This document shows, in pieces, positions 48,151 to 59,470 of a DNA stretch of 64,000 nucleotides. The first letter of the stretch is position 1. Each line of letters begins with the position of its first letter. The position numbers and the translations under genes are program-made. The notes under the pieces were generated by a model, which searched no databases, was not told where the DNA came from, and was given only the letters and a program-made list of their open reading frames with translations. This DNA is from Oenanthe sinensis (Eukaryota > Streptophyta > Magnoliopsida > Apiales > Apiaceae), in assembly GCA_028671895.1 (NCBI GenBank), contig JAPMAC010000209.1, forward strand, positions 24,760,501 through 24,824,500. Direction: 5' to 3'.

Positions 48151-50001
48151 TGTTAGGTCCCGAAAGTATCGTAGAAGGGGGGTTGAATACGATACTCACT
48201 AAATCAAAAAATTCTTTCGAATCTTTTGCGGATATATGATTTAGAGTTCGATAAGTGGGTTCGTGTTCAGGAGTATTTAGCTGTTTAGGAGACTGGCTTA
48301 CTAATTTTCTGTGTTTAGGAATTGACAAATAATGCACTAGAAAATTAGCAAGTAATTAAATGCGAGACAGGTTTCGGGGAATATTACTTTCGTATTAATC
48401 CCTGAGGTTTTGCTACACCCAGTTAAAAATATAACTGGCTTCCAAAGAACTGATTAGTTCTTTGCTTCTAGAGAGATAAAGCTAGATCCCTATTACAATG
48501 TTTGACAGTATTTAATAGTAACGGAATCAAGCTAACAGTGAGTGTTTTACAGTAGCCCTAAACATTTGAGACATATTTAACCGGCTAAAATGTAAAACCC
48601 AGGAGAAGAAGGTATAGATTTGGCATGGTGACTTCTTCTTCTCCGGCTTCGAAATATCTCACTGCCTCTCTCTTGATTGGCTGTGTCTCCACCAACCGTA
48701 TTAAACAAAATGAATAATTCATTTTATTTAATATAGTGTAGACTTTTCAAATCAATAGAATTGATTTGCTTCACAATTGCTTAAGTCCCTGAGTTGCGCC
48801 TTAAGAGTGTGAGTGGTGTATGGAAGCTGAGTTGCGCCTGTGACTTTGAGTTGCGCCTTGAATGTGAGTTGCGCCTATACAGTGGTTACCCTGTATAGGC
48901 GCCACTCATGCCTTAGAAACTTCACAGCATGTTGCGCCTAGTATGTGAGTTGCGCCTACACTCTTGTTGCACTGTGTAGGCGCCACTCATACACTGTCTT
49001 TGCCTTAGAAACTTTAGAGCAGCTGAGTTGCGCCTCTACTCTGTTATCACTGTGATGGCGCCACTCATGCCTTAGAATCTTTTGTGCCTTGGACAAGATA
49101 TGTTGTGCCTATACACTGCTTCCCCTGTATAGGCGCCACTCATGATATAGATTCTAAGTTCAACATATTTCCTGAGCTTTGGATATATTAGTTGCGCCTG
49201 CACTCTTGCTTCACTGTGTAGGCGCCACTTAACATTTCCTTGACATTTTCTTGCACCTGGAAATATATGTGTTGCGCCTCTCCATTGCTTCAAGAGTATT
49301 AATCCACCTTATGTAGTAATACTTGCCTTAGCATATTTCTTTGAAATGCTTGAAGTATTTACCACTTTATTTCACTCCTTGGCTTGGCTTGATCAACTGA
49401 TTTTCTTATGATTAATCAAGGTAATTCTCTTCTTGTTGTGCTGACGCTTAGTGCACTGGTCTGGTTCACAAACGACTAACACTGAATTGAGTTCCCTTGA
49501 TTTCTTTTCTGTTTCAGCTGAGTAAGCTAGGACTGTTGCATTGCTTCAAAACACTGACTGTTGATAGACATGTAATTTCACTGGAATCTTTTCTGGTACT
49601 TCGACAACGTCTTCATTACTACAATCCAGTTCAAGACTGCAGCTGTCTTCTTTAACCTTTGTCTTCACCCTTCTGGATTCCTATGCTTCGAACATTGCCT
49701 ATTTCCAATCAATGCTACTACACTGAAATCTGTTAGTGGCACTGCAATACTGAATCTTCAACACTTATCTGAAACCCTGAAAGTCTTTAAACATTGTTCT
49801 TCACTGAGGCATGAACATCTAAATGAACTTCTTTCAGTGACCTGTAGTAGACTTCAAAACTTCTTCTAATGTCTTGATTCACTGTATCTGCCTTGTCTTC
49901 ATTTCTTCCTGATTTCTGTGTAGGCGTAGTATTATTTACTTGTCCTGTTCTAGTGTTGAGTTATCATGATTACTATACATACAGCTTTGTAATCACCAAC
50001 A
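48151..50001 (-). repeat. Element E 3' LTR
   Basis: On the plus strand TGTTAGGTCCCGAAAG...TAATCACCAACA. I see four differences from the copy at 59471: near 48264, 48860, 49104 and 49680. The poly-G GTAGAAGGGGGGTTGAATAC at 48169 is the complement of the poly-C tract in the other families. Confidence 0.95.
48827..49280. repeat. E-family LTR hairpin array (TTGCGCC...GGCGCCACTC)
   Basis: At least four inverted-repeat units. The clearest is GCGCCTATACAG at 48871-48882 and CTGTATAGGCGC at 48891-48902, 12 bp perfect around an 8-bp loop, extendable through GAGT/ACTC. The next is GCGCCTACAC at 48952-48961 with GTGTAGGCGC at 48974-48983. More units lie near 49085 and 49192. The same array is at 60147-60600 in the other LTR. 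Confidence 0.88.
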
Positions 50002-50017
50002 ATCTCCCCCTATTTGA
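50002..50017 (-). other. Polypurine tract of E
   Basis: ATCTCCCCCTATTTGA on the plus strand is the complement of TCAAATAGGGGGAGAT, directly inside the LTR. Confidence 0.88.
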
Positions 50018-51480
50018 TTGTTAAACTTTAGCAAACAAATCACCTAGGGAGGATAACTCAACTAACAACTAGAAAAAGTAATCGTCCTGGACTTGTAAAT
50101 AATGCTACTGGTTTTTCTGGATCAGATAATGCATTTCCAGATTTCTTCTGTAACTGAAATGAAAGATGCTTGTTCCTCTGACACTGAACTGATATTCAAG
50201 TTGTATCATCTTCATTTCTGTCTGTTTGAGCTTTCTCCGTTTCAAAATCCTTCATAGTGTAAACTTAAAGAACTTATCACGAACAGAGCTTCATAAGAAT
50301 CATTATTCCTGGGTATGTCTTCAATCAATACTGAACATAGCTCAATTGATGTTCTCCCCCTACGAATGTGATTCTCCTTCTTATTCTTCTTCTCCTTTTA
50401 GAAAATCAATGGAATAGTCATCTCTGTTCTTCCAGGTATAGAATTACAGCTTCTTGATTCTCCCATATATCTGTTGTTTCCCCTCAGGATCAGAAGATAA
50501 GATTTTCTTCTTCGTGTCTAAAATCTCCCCCTAAGTATATTAACTTCTCCCAAGGATCGAACTAGGATCAAACCCTTTTATTATAAAGATCTTCCAGGAT
50601 ACGAACCTAATACGAACCCCTTTAGGATTATTAACATTTCCCAAGTACGAAGATAAGACTAGTAACTTCTACTTTTTCTTCTTATAAATTCTCCCCCTTA
50701 GTTGAGGAATCCTCCAATAGCCCATTGATTAATGGTTTGTCTTCCAAAGAAGGTTCTCGTCTGTCGTTGAACGGGAAAAAAATATAGTAACTTTTCTTCC
50801 AGAAGTAGCAAGTAGCAAGGGTAAGTGTTTGGCTTGTGGTTTCCTCACTTCTACTACGTTCTGTTGGTGTTTACACTCAAGTGTCGAGCACTTAGAAGTG
50901 TTTCTCTCTTTCTCTCCCTATCTCTCACTCAAGTGTATCTCTCCCTAACTTTCACTTAAGTGTTTCTCTCTCTCACTTCACACTGCACTTTAAATATGGC
51001 CTTCTGTACCTGCAAGTGAAATCCGTCAATTCATACATTCCCAACACCTGATTCATCAGAATGAACTGAATCACTATCAAGTGGGGAATTGCCTCGTAGA
51101 GGTGTTCTTGATCTATCATGCATAAGCACTGTCCCACACCAGACTCAATAGCAATTGCTAAATCACTGTCTAGTGGAGCCTCACCTCTTTGAGATGGGTT
51201 ATCCCAAGATTTTAAAATCTTTTTAGGAATCCTGCCTTGTTCTATCAAGGAGTTGCCTCACACCTTCTCCGTAAACGGGAGGTGGACATTCCTTTTCAGG
51301 ATCTGGAAATGTTCCTTCCAGGAGGGGCGACGTAGTAGACAATGTAATGAATGGCAAATTAGAGTCTACGTTTCCCTCGTAACCCAATGACGGGTGTTTG
51401 TTAACATGCCTATACCTCACACTGTGCACGCCTTGCAATGTGTCCAATTGTTAGGCCCCTAGTATAACTGATAGGATTGT
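50018..51480 (-). pseudogene. Element E accessory-ORF remnant
   Basis: This lies in the accessory position (between PPT and pol). The minus-strand frame 51447-51223 contains FPDPEKECPPPVYGEGVRQL followed by LDRTRQDS, recalling the GE-ERQPLDRxRQ signature of A's accessory duplication. 51248-50973 has a related, shifted repeat (GVGQCL). The remainder shows no continuous frame and contains a CT-rich TCTCTCTCACTCAAGTGT repeat at about 50890-50985. Confidence 0.4.
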
Positions 51481-52860
51481 TAGGTCCCAAAAATTATATA
51501 AGGTTCCTAGTATATATCTGTTTAGGCTTACCATCAGCGTGAGTGCCGGTGGTGTGCTTGACTCATTACAAGATGCTCTGGCTGACGAGCGAATTTCAAT
51601 GGACTCATCCTGTTGAGAGAATGATTCCAGAGACAGTTTTATTGCCTTTTCAGCTCTGCATTTTTTTGAGAAGATACAGATGAGCTTACAGATACCTCAG
51701 TTTATATACTTCTTTACTTCGCTGGAGGTAGAGCTGTGGGTGCACTGCCAACTTCATCCTTATTTGCTGCATCAAGTGCAGTTTCTCCCTTATCAACCTC
51801 TAAATAACAAGTGTTCCTTATAACTCCAAGGGTTAATATATGGAAGTGTATGAAAGAGTGTTTGGTATCAAGGCCTGGGTCAGAGATTGATGGGTTTTCA
51901 ACCTCCTGGCCAGCTTCTGTAGCCACTGGGGGCTAAACGGATAAAATCATTTTTTAAAAGATAATAAGATAATCACTTTAACATTCCAAAACATATTTTT
52001 CATCTCAAGGAGAAAGAAAAATATATGAAGGAATGGTAATGGATTTCATTAAAGCACTTTTAATAAAAGAGTTTTGTCGGTTCTAAAGATATGACATTTA
52101 AGAGCCTGACACCAAAGAAAATTTTCCTTAAGATACTTATCCCATAATAAAACGCGGGAGTATCAGAGAAAAAGTTTCTATTGCTTATGAATTTCTTATA
52201 AGGCAAACTTCCCATAATAAAACGCGGGAATTTATACCAAAGAAGAAATTCTACTCTTCTACCAAATTATATCTCAATAAAATGACTCTTTTCCATTAAA
52301 CCTAAGCACTGTATGTTTTAAAAACAGTTTTGCAAATCATCCTTATCAGATAGAAGAAAATGATTTTCCGACTCATAATGCAATTATGATTTACATCATT
52401 TTCGTCTGCGTGATAATATCCCCGACTTTAAATAACAACATGACAATTGGGATTGAATGAATGCTTAACAATACAGTACTAGGCCTTCAAAGCAACAACC
52501 ACTGTTTTGGTACTATGAATCAATGTGAAACATACATTGAAACAAGTATTTGAAAACAAATCATTTTACAAGTGATTGGTACCTCGAAGTTAAAACACAT
52601 TTTAAAAGAGAGAAAGCTTTGTTAGATAAAACATTTAAAACAAGCTTTTGGGAGAGGATAAAGTTTCGAGAGAAAACGAAAGATTATCCTAAAGAAAAGT
52701 TTTTCAAAAGAGAAGTTTTGAAAAAGAATTCTTAAGTTTTCTTAACTAAAACTGATTAGAAAAATGAATGTATCTTTGCATAAAACATTTTGAAAAAGAA
52801 ATAGACAAAAATTTCTTTTAAATACATTCAAGATCGTAACCAGTCAAAGAAAGAAAACTA
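51481..52860. other. E interior without recognised coding
   Basis: AT-rich. The 20-bp string CCCATAATAAAACGCGGGAG at 52141 recurs at 52211, marking a 70-bp duplication. A minus-strand frame at 51926-51714 has no known motif. Expected RT and RNase H sequences are not present. Confidence 0.45.
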
Positions 52861-54000
52861 AATATATATTGATACCAATTGTTGCTAAGAATAAACTAAG
52901 TAAATCCATTAGTACCAATATATCACAATTATTTTGTAATAAAATATTATTCAATTATCACAAAGTAATAAAAGAGAATATTTATACTACGAATAATTAT
53001 GCTGCGAATTTATTTTAATTTACTTAAATCATGGAACAGATATTTCACTGAATTGTTTTATATCATCATGATTTAAATAAATCAAAATAAATTAAATACT
53101 TATGCTATACTAAGTAATTGCCAATCATATGCATATATATCAACTAAACATGGCAATCATTCAGCAGAACAATAAGCATTGTAATATATTTTTATTATTA
53201 GTGATTTTAAATAAACATTAAGTTGTATTATCACTAATATTAAAAATATCACAGTTAAGTGCACGAATGCAAGAAACTATGCTTCTGTTATTTTATCAAA
53301 TCAAAATTATGAAACTAATAAACATTGAATGGCTTCAATCCATAATTTTAATAAGATAAAATAAATTCGCTAAATACTAAAATATTCATTGGATTGAATA
53401 TTAGCATTTAACTTCCTACGCCATATCTAATAATTGTCACTTTGCACATTGTAAGCATGCTCATAACAATTATTAATTGACATACGTAAGCCCGAGGTAT
53501 TAGTTGAAAAGAAATTCACAAGTCCTTTGAATAGGGAACAAATAATACTTGTGATTCTAATAGCAACTCCTCGCAAACAAACTTATTTTTAGAAATATTT
53601 TCTAAGTATATCAAATATTGAGCATTTCATACACATAGCTTAGAAAATACTTCATCTTTTAATATTAGTGAGTTTTAAAATATGCATTATTATTTAGAAC
53701 AGAAATTCTAAATACCATCACTAATATCAAAAGTATCACAATTATTTGTAATAAAATATTTAAGACTATCAGAGTAAAATATCAGAGCAATTAAGCAAGA
53801 TATCATTGACTAATACTCATAAAATATTTAAACATACAAATAATTATGCTTCTTACTTATGCTAAGTAATTTAACTACCACTCATGCATAAAACATTATA
53901 AGCATGATAATTAAACTAATAGCAAAAAGTATGAGGATCTGGATTTTAAATAAATTCACAAGTCCTTTGGATAGGGAAAAAGTAATACTTGTGAACTCAT
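52861..54000. repeat. Diverged tandem repeats in E interior, units about 430-470 bp
   Basis: Recurring blocks: AAATTCACAAGTCCTTTG(A/G)ATAGGGAA...TACTTGTGA at 53512 and 53952; ATCACTAATAT(T/C)AAAA(A/G)TATCACA at about 53229 and 53715; and ATCACAATTATTTTGTAATAAAATATT near 52922 with a relative near 53740. They look like two to three degenerate copies occupying the place where RT and RNase H should be. Confidence 0.55.
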
Positions 54001-54959
54001 TTAAGAATTCCTTACAGATGGGATTTTCAACAAATATGCATATAAATAATATCCCAAGTTTACTAACCAACTTAGATAAAATAAATTCATCAAGTCATTT
54101 AGCAAAAATCTGCAAGTTATTCGACTATGGACAGCTCTCAAAAGAAATGATACCTGGTGTCCATGCGTTTGTTCCTTCAGTGGTGTTAAGAGCTTCAACA
54201 GAGTTGCTAGAATTTGACAGCTTCTAGGAATGACTTCCCTGTCTTTCGTACAACCTGCATTATCTATATCTATATAGCCAATTAGGTTAAACCTATTATC
54301 TTAAGGGTCCCAGATTCCAAGAATTGGTAATCCCCTAAGATATCTATCAATTCATAACTTAGCTATAAGATAAGATTCTCTAGTATCCACTTGGAAACTT
54401 GCACATAGGCATATCGAGAATTAAGGTATACTTGCACATAAATATAACATTGTGTGTGCCTAGCATTTCTAGAGAGATATGTATAACAACTAAAAAAAAA
54501 TCACTTTTAAGTAATTCAAAATTAGAGAGTCATACCATGTCCTTGACGTTTTGCTTGAGTCCTTACCTCCGTCATAGAAAAGCCTGGGAAGAGAATGATA
54601 TACAAATTGTAATGGATCTGCAACTTCATCTTCTAGCTCACCATTCAGGAGTGCACTTGTTCACATTCATCTGATAGATCTTCATGCTTGAATGCTCCAC
54701 ATGTGCTAGAGAATTGTTAGGTCCTAATCGTTGGATCCCTAAAAATTGTTAGGTCCCCATTGATGAGTCCCAAAGGATCAAGTCTCGTCACTGGTGCTTA
54801 CTGCTTGATCTAGAAAGTCCCGAAGATTCTGTTTCCATCATCGTCGATACCTTCTGCTTTAAAGTCCTGTAGCAACCAGTTTGGCTTTGCTCCTCATAAC
54901 AATGCCAATAGTCATCCAGTTTCTGAGAACCCTTACTGTACCAATTTCAGCTTCGACTT

Positions 54960-56490
54960 TAGTGGTCTGGGTTCCAGCTTCAGTGGTTTCTGCCTTCTAA
55001 CTGATTGAGATCATTTTGCATTGCAATCACCCAATCTGGATCGATCAGTGCTTCTTCAGTATTCTTTAGGACACCAATTGATGGGTGATACCAATTGTTG
55101 ATACCAATTGTAAGATGTTGACAATTGCTCTTTCCCAATGTTAGGTTCCGAAGAATATATGATCATTTCGATTAGCACTTCTAGCCTCTGCACAAGAATC
55201 CGGATCATTAAGAACGAGACTCCAGGATTGAACTTGACTTCAAACCTTTTGTCTTGACAGAAATGTTCTTAATGAAATCCTTTGATCTTCATTATTGAGC
55301 ATGACTAGTAGATCATTCTTTTATCTTGCTCCCCTGAGTTGCTGCTAAACATTAATTCCTTCTGCAACCTCAGCTTCTACATCAGTATCTGAATTTGTCA
55401 AAGATTCAGAATAGTCGTTCACTTGAATGCCTGGGAGCTTGGTGTAGTTGGTCGTCACATTCAGACTTTTAATCACCTTTGAGTAGCCGAGGAGAATTGT
55501 TCCATGAGTCCTAACTTCTTGTCAAGATACTCAAATAAATCTTCATTAAAAATCAATTCCCTCCAAACACACGAAAGAGCTTCAGTGTTTGCTTCTGGTT
55601 GGCCATTAACTCAAATGATGTCTTTTCACGATCTTGTTGAATAAAGCAGCATGCTGTGTTAATTGCTTCAGCTTCTAAATACCTTTTCAGTGCAGACTTC
55701 ATTTAGAACTTCACTCGCGAAATGTAGTTCCAATATCTGACTTCAAAGTTCTCACAGCTTACCAATTGTTTCCAACTTGATCTTCCTTATATGATCAATC
55801 ACCATTGTGATATTTTGTCTGTTGAATGCTTGAACATCACCAATTTGTAATTAGGGTTACCAATTTCAATCACCACTTAGCATATGACTTTCATGACTTT
55901 TCTTCAGTGTGATGTTTCCATTGACTTCCCTATGTGACATACTTCAAAATGTCCTTCTGGATAGAATTCCATATGAAGCAGTCCTCTCACCAATTTCTTC
56001 TTTATTAAAGAATCCATTGCCTTGCTGACTAACAAGTAAGAGAGCTTCCTTTGCCATAGCTAACTCTTCATTGATGAAGCTTTCCTGAAAAGTTGACTTC
56101 ACCTTTGCATCCAAATTCCATGTCAGCTACGAACAAATTTCCTCACTCGTAGTTGAGCGAGCTTCCAACCTTCTTGCTTGAGATCAAACACCTTTCCAGA
56201 AAACCCTTGAATAAGAATTCCCTAGTGCCCTTTAAAGTGTTCTACTCCTTCAACAAGAAAGATGCTTCCAGTGATGACAGTTCTTAACACATGATGGCCA
56301 TATCCCTTGTACATCCTTTGCTGTCATCTCTAAAGGTTACCATCGGGGAGGCCTTCTCAACCAATTATGATATTAGAGCTTTAATCTTAATCATATGCCT
56401 CGAACAGTAAATGTCACGAAGTCACATAACTTTTGCCTTTAGTTACATACTCTGCAATCACAAATGATTAAGCTTCTTGGTACTCAATTT
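54960..56490 (-). pseudogene. pol: Element E pol remnant: protease, integrase, RT start
   Basis: On the minus strand, CSRHMIKIKALIS near 56400 is the protease region, with the preceding Asp-Ser-Gly replaced. KAMDSLIKKKLVRGLLHMEF near 56010 is the integrase zinc-finger linker, with one finger Cys lost (FEVCHIGK). IDPDWVIAMQNDLNQLEG near 55030 is the RT N-terminus. Between them frames shift repeatedly and the D,D35E residues cannot be followed. Nothing after the RT start is recognisable, so this could never have supplied enzymes in its present form. Confidence 0.75.
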
Positions 56491-57570
56491 TAATTGAGTC
56501 CAGATGGGTTAGAGATATTATCAAAAGTAACAACAGCTTCATCCTTAACATGCAAAACTTATCTTTGACTGATCACTTCTCATACACAGTAGCCTTGACA
56601 AAGTAGTCTTTAGGCTATGAGACTAGTGATTCCAACCTAGCTTAAGGTGGATTAGCAGTCTTTACCCTATTGTGATTCTTATACATGCTTTGTCTAAGAT
56701 TATGCAAGTCCTAAGATATGCATTTTTAAATAACTAAGCAAGCATGGAAATAAGAACACATGGTAAACATTTAGCTTCAAAGCATTAGAGATAAGAATTA
56801 TGCAATTCAGGCATGTTATGCATATTAGAAAATTCAGTACTATCTACTTTAATCATTCTACACAAGTGTAACAGATATAAAACAGATTTACAGATATTCA
56901 ATAATTTTCTAAAAGCACATGGATAGAAGAACTAACAATTTAATTACTAATTCTTTCTAATCCATTCTGTCGTTGTCTAACATTTTTAACTATCTCTAAT
57001 TACCTAAGTCAGTTTTAGATTAAGCTTCGAATCTACATGACTTACTGACTACTTAGATAAGTCTACCATCTTTTAACCATTTATTCCTAACAAGCAATAC
57101 ATGAAATGATATGACATTTAAGTGCAACCATGTGAGTAAAAGCAAAATCATATGAAAATAAGCACATAAACAATTAACAAGTCATTTGTCATGAAGAACA
57201 AATAAAATCTGATTTATGACCTGTTTGTCTATTAGCAATTTTCACAACATTAGCAGAGGTATTAAATCACAGAAGATTTAAATCAAGTTCCAGCAAATGT
57301 TTTAAGGGATACACCTAACCGTCTAGAACACCCTATCTAATTCTCCAGATATTCATTTTACTGCATATAAAATCAAGTATGAAATGTACTAATTAAACTC
57401 ATGAATCCTAGCATGCAATCTTATTCTTAGCAATCAATTAAGCATTTAAGTCCTAAGATGCTAACATGTTGTCATGAATATAATACATATCAAAACTTAA
57501 TAAACATACAGTTCTGAATTAGATAAGCGTATACTAGTTAGAAAGTGTACCTGAGAAGTGCTTAGTGATT
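56491..57570. other. E interior, AT-rich, nothing recognised
   Basis: It lies between the gag and protease remnants. Presumably decayed gag C-terminal sequence; no continuous frame or repeat was identified. Confidence 0.4.
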
Positions 57571-58636
57571 CATCTCCAGTGTTGGTCATTGAGCCAGATA
57601 TCCATTTGGTTCATCACTGTCACTGATAGAATCATCCTTGCATTTAACTTCATCAACAAATGCTTTCTCTTGCTGCATCCTCACTAATGCCTGATATTCC
57701 TACTACAACCCAACATAGTGTCTGTCATCTTTTGCTTGTACAGGCTTCTTCAAACTGTGTAGCAAACCCAAAACTTGTCTGCCAAATAATCAACCATCCC
57801 TGTCTTGCAACCACCTCTTGAACTGATCTTGAAAATCTCCTTAATGGAATCTATAGGTAAAGACCTTAGATATAGAATTGGGATTCCATCTGAATCTGAT
57901 GTTACTAAACTCCCAGTTGATCTGCAGTCTCGACTAGTCGTCCAGTTCTCAGGTTATTACAAAGTGCTAAATTTGCATATAACACCTTGACCACTACCTT
58001 GAGCTTCAACATCTTCAATTCAGCTTCTAGGATCAATTCGTTTCTATTCAGAGGTTCTCAACCTTGACGTCAATCAAATTTGGTTCCTGGGTCACAAATA
58101 CAGTGGATATGCTAACAACCTGCTTTACCAGATATTAACTGCTCCAGCTCTTGTTCCAGTTCATAGGCCTTCAGCACACAAATAGTTCCTCTAAAGATAA
58201 TGTGGTTATATCCTTAGATTCCCTATGGCTGTTACCCTGTGTTCCAGATGATCTGCAGTGTTAGCACGAACTTCCTGAAACCTCCCTAAAGAAAACTTCA
58301 ACGCTTGATGGAGATGTCAGGTAGTCCAGTCTGTTCTCCTTCACAACTTTTAACTCCAAGATTTTTCATCTAAAAATTCAACTTGAGTCAACCAAAAACT
58401 GTACCCAAATAATCTCTTATTTTGCAGCTTCCAAAATATATAGTGGGATCCTGTTGAGTAAACCTCTAAGGAAATTAGAACCACTATTTCTTCAGCTGCT
58501 CCATAATCAACTTCATCAGATAATCTTCAGTCAATCTTCGTTGTCTTCAAATGCCCTGAAAAATCTTCATCTACTCCTCCTTGAGCACCTTCGAATCAAT
58601 AACCATGACCTGCTGCTTCCTTGATAGATGAGCCAT
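57571..58636 (-). pseudogene. gag: Element E gag remnant
   Basis: The likely start on the minus strand is ATG at 58636 (MAHLSRKQQVMVIDSKVLKEE). Downstream, near 57690-57600, KYQALVRMQQEKAFVDEVK-like and DSISDSDEPNGYLAQ segments align with B gag's SKYEALLKNQTGKAY and acidic tail. A Cys-poor remnant stands where the zinc knuckle belongs. Frames break many times. Confidence 0.55.
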
Positions 58637-58639
58637 TTA

Positions 58640-59370
58640 TGTTTAATAAATTTAAGTGATAAACTTTAATATTTAAAAATTATAAAATAAACTAATTAAA
58701 ATTTATAACACAAACTTATTAAAAGTTTATAAAATAAATTTCATAAGAGTTCATAAAATAAATTTTATCTAAAATTTAAGAAATAAACTAATTAAAATTT
58801 ATAAATCAAACTAATAAAAGTTTATAAGATAAATTTCATAAGAGTTCACAAAATAAATTCTATTTTAAAATTTAAGAGATAAACTAATTAAAATTTATAA
58901 ATCAAACTAATAGCAGTTTCTAAGATAAATTTTATAAGAGTTTTCAAAATAAATTTTATTTAGAATTTATGAGATAAACTAATTAAAATTTAAATCATAA
59001 ACTAATAAAAGTTTATAAAATAAATTTTATGAAAGTTTATCAAATAAATTCTAACTTAAAATTTATAAAGTAAACTAATTAAAAATTTATAATATCAACT
59101 AATAAAAGTTTGTTAAACAAATTTTATAAAAGTTTATAAAATAAATTTTATCTAAAATTTATAAAGTAAACTAATTAAAATTTATAATATTAACTAATAA
59201 AAGTTTGTTAAACAAATTTTATAAAAGTTTATAAAATAAATTTTATCTAAAATTTATAAAATAAACTAATTAAAATTTATAACATAAACTAATAAAAGTT
59301 TACAAAATAAATTTTATAAAAGTTTATAAAATAAATTTTATTTTAAAAAGTTTAAAATTAAATTTATTTA
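58640..59370. repeat. AT-rich tandem repeats in E leader
   Basis: Repeated blocks of AAACTAATTAAAATTTATAA and AAAAGTTTATAAAATAAATTTTAT, about 10 diverged rounds, fill the space between the E PBS and gag. Period is about 55-100 bp. No ORF. Confidence 0.85.
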
Positions 59371-59456
59371 ACTCGGCCTCCATTCTGAGTCCAGACAGCT
59401 TCGGCACGGCGAGCTTCACTGAGATACGGATCTTGATTTGTAACTTCAATCAGTCT

Positions 59457-59468
59457 GCTCTGATACCA
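59457..59468 (-). other. Primer-binding site of E
   Basis: GCTCTGATACCA on the plus strand is the complement of TGGTATCAGAGC, two bases inside the LTR. Confidence 0.92.
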
Positions 59469-59470
59469 AT

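Noticed and set aside
48827..49280. Intrinsic terminators or a riboswitch suggested by GC-rich hairpins
   Set aside because: This is plant LTR DNA; the hairpins are a tandem family motif, with no U-tract logic.
51223..51926. Small minus-strand ORFs as host genes
   Set aside because: They lie inside element E, in the accessory position; the one with a signature matches A's accessory repeat.
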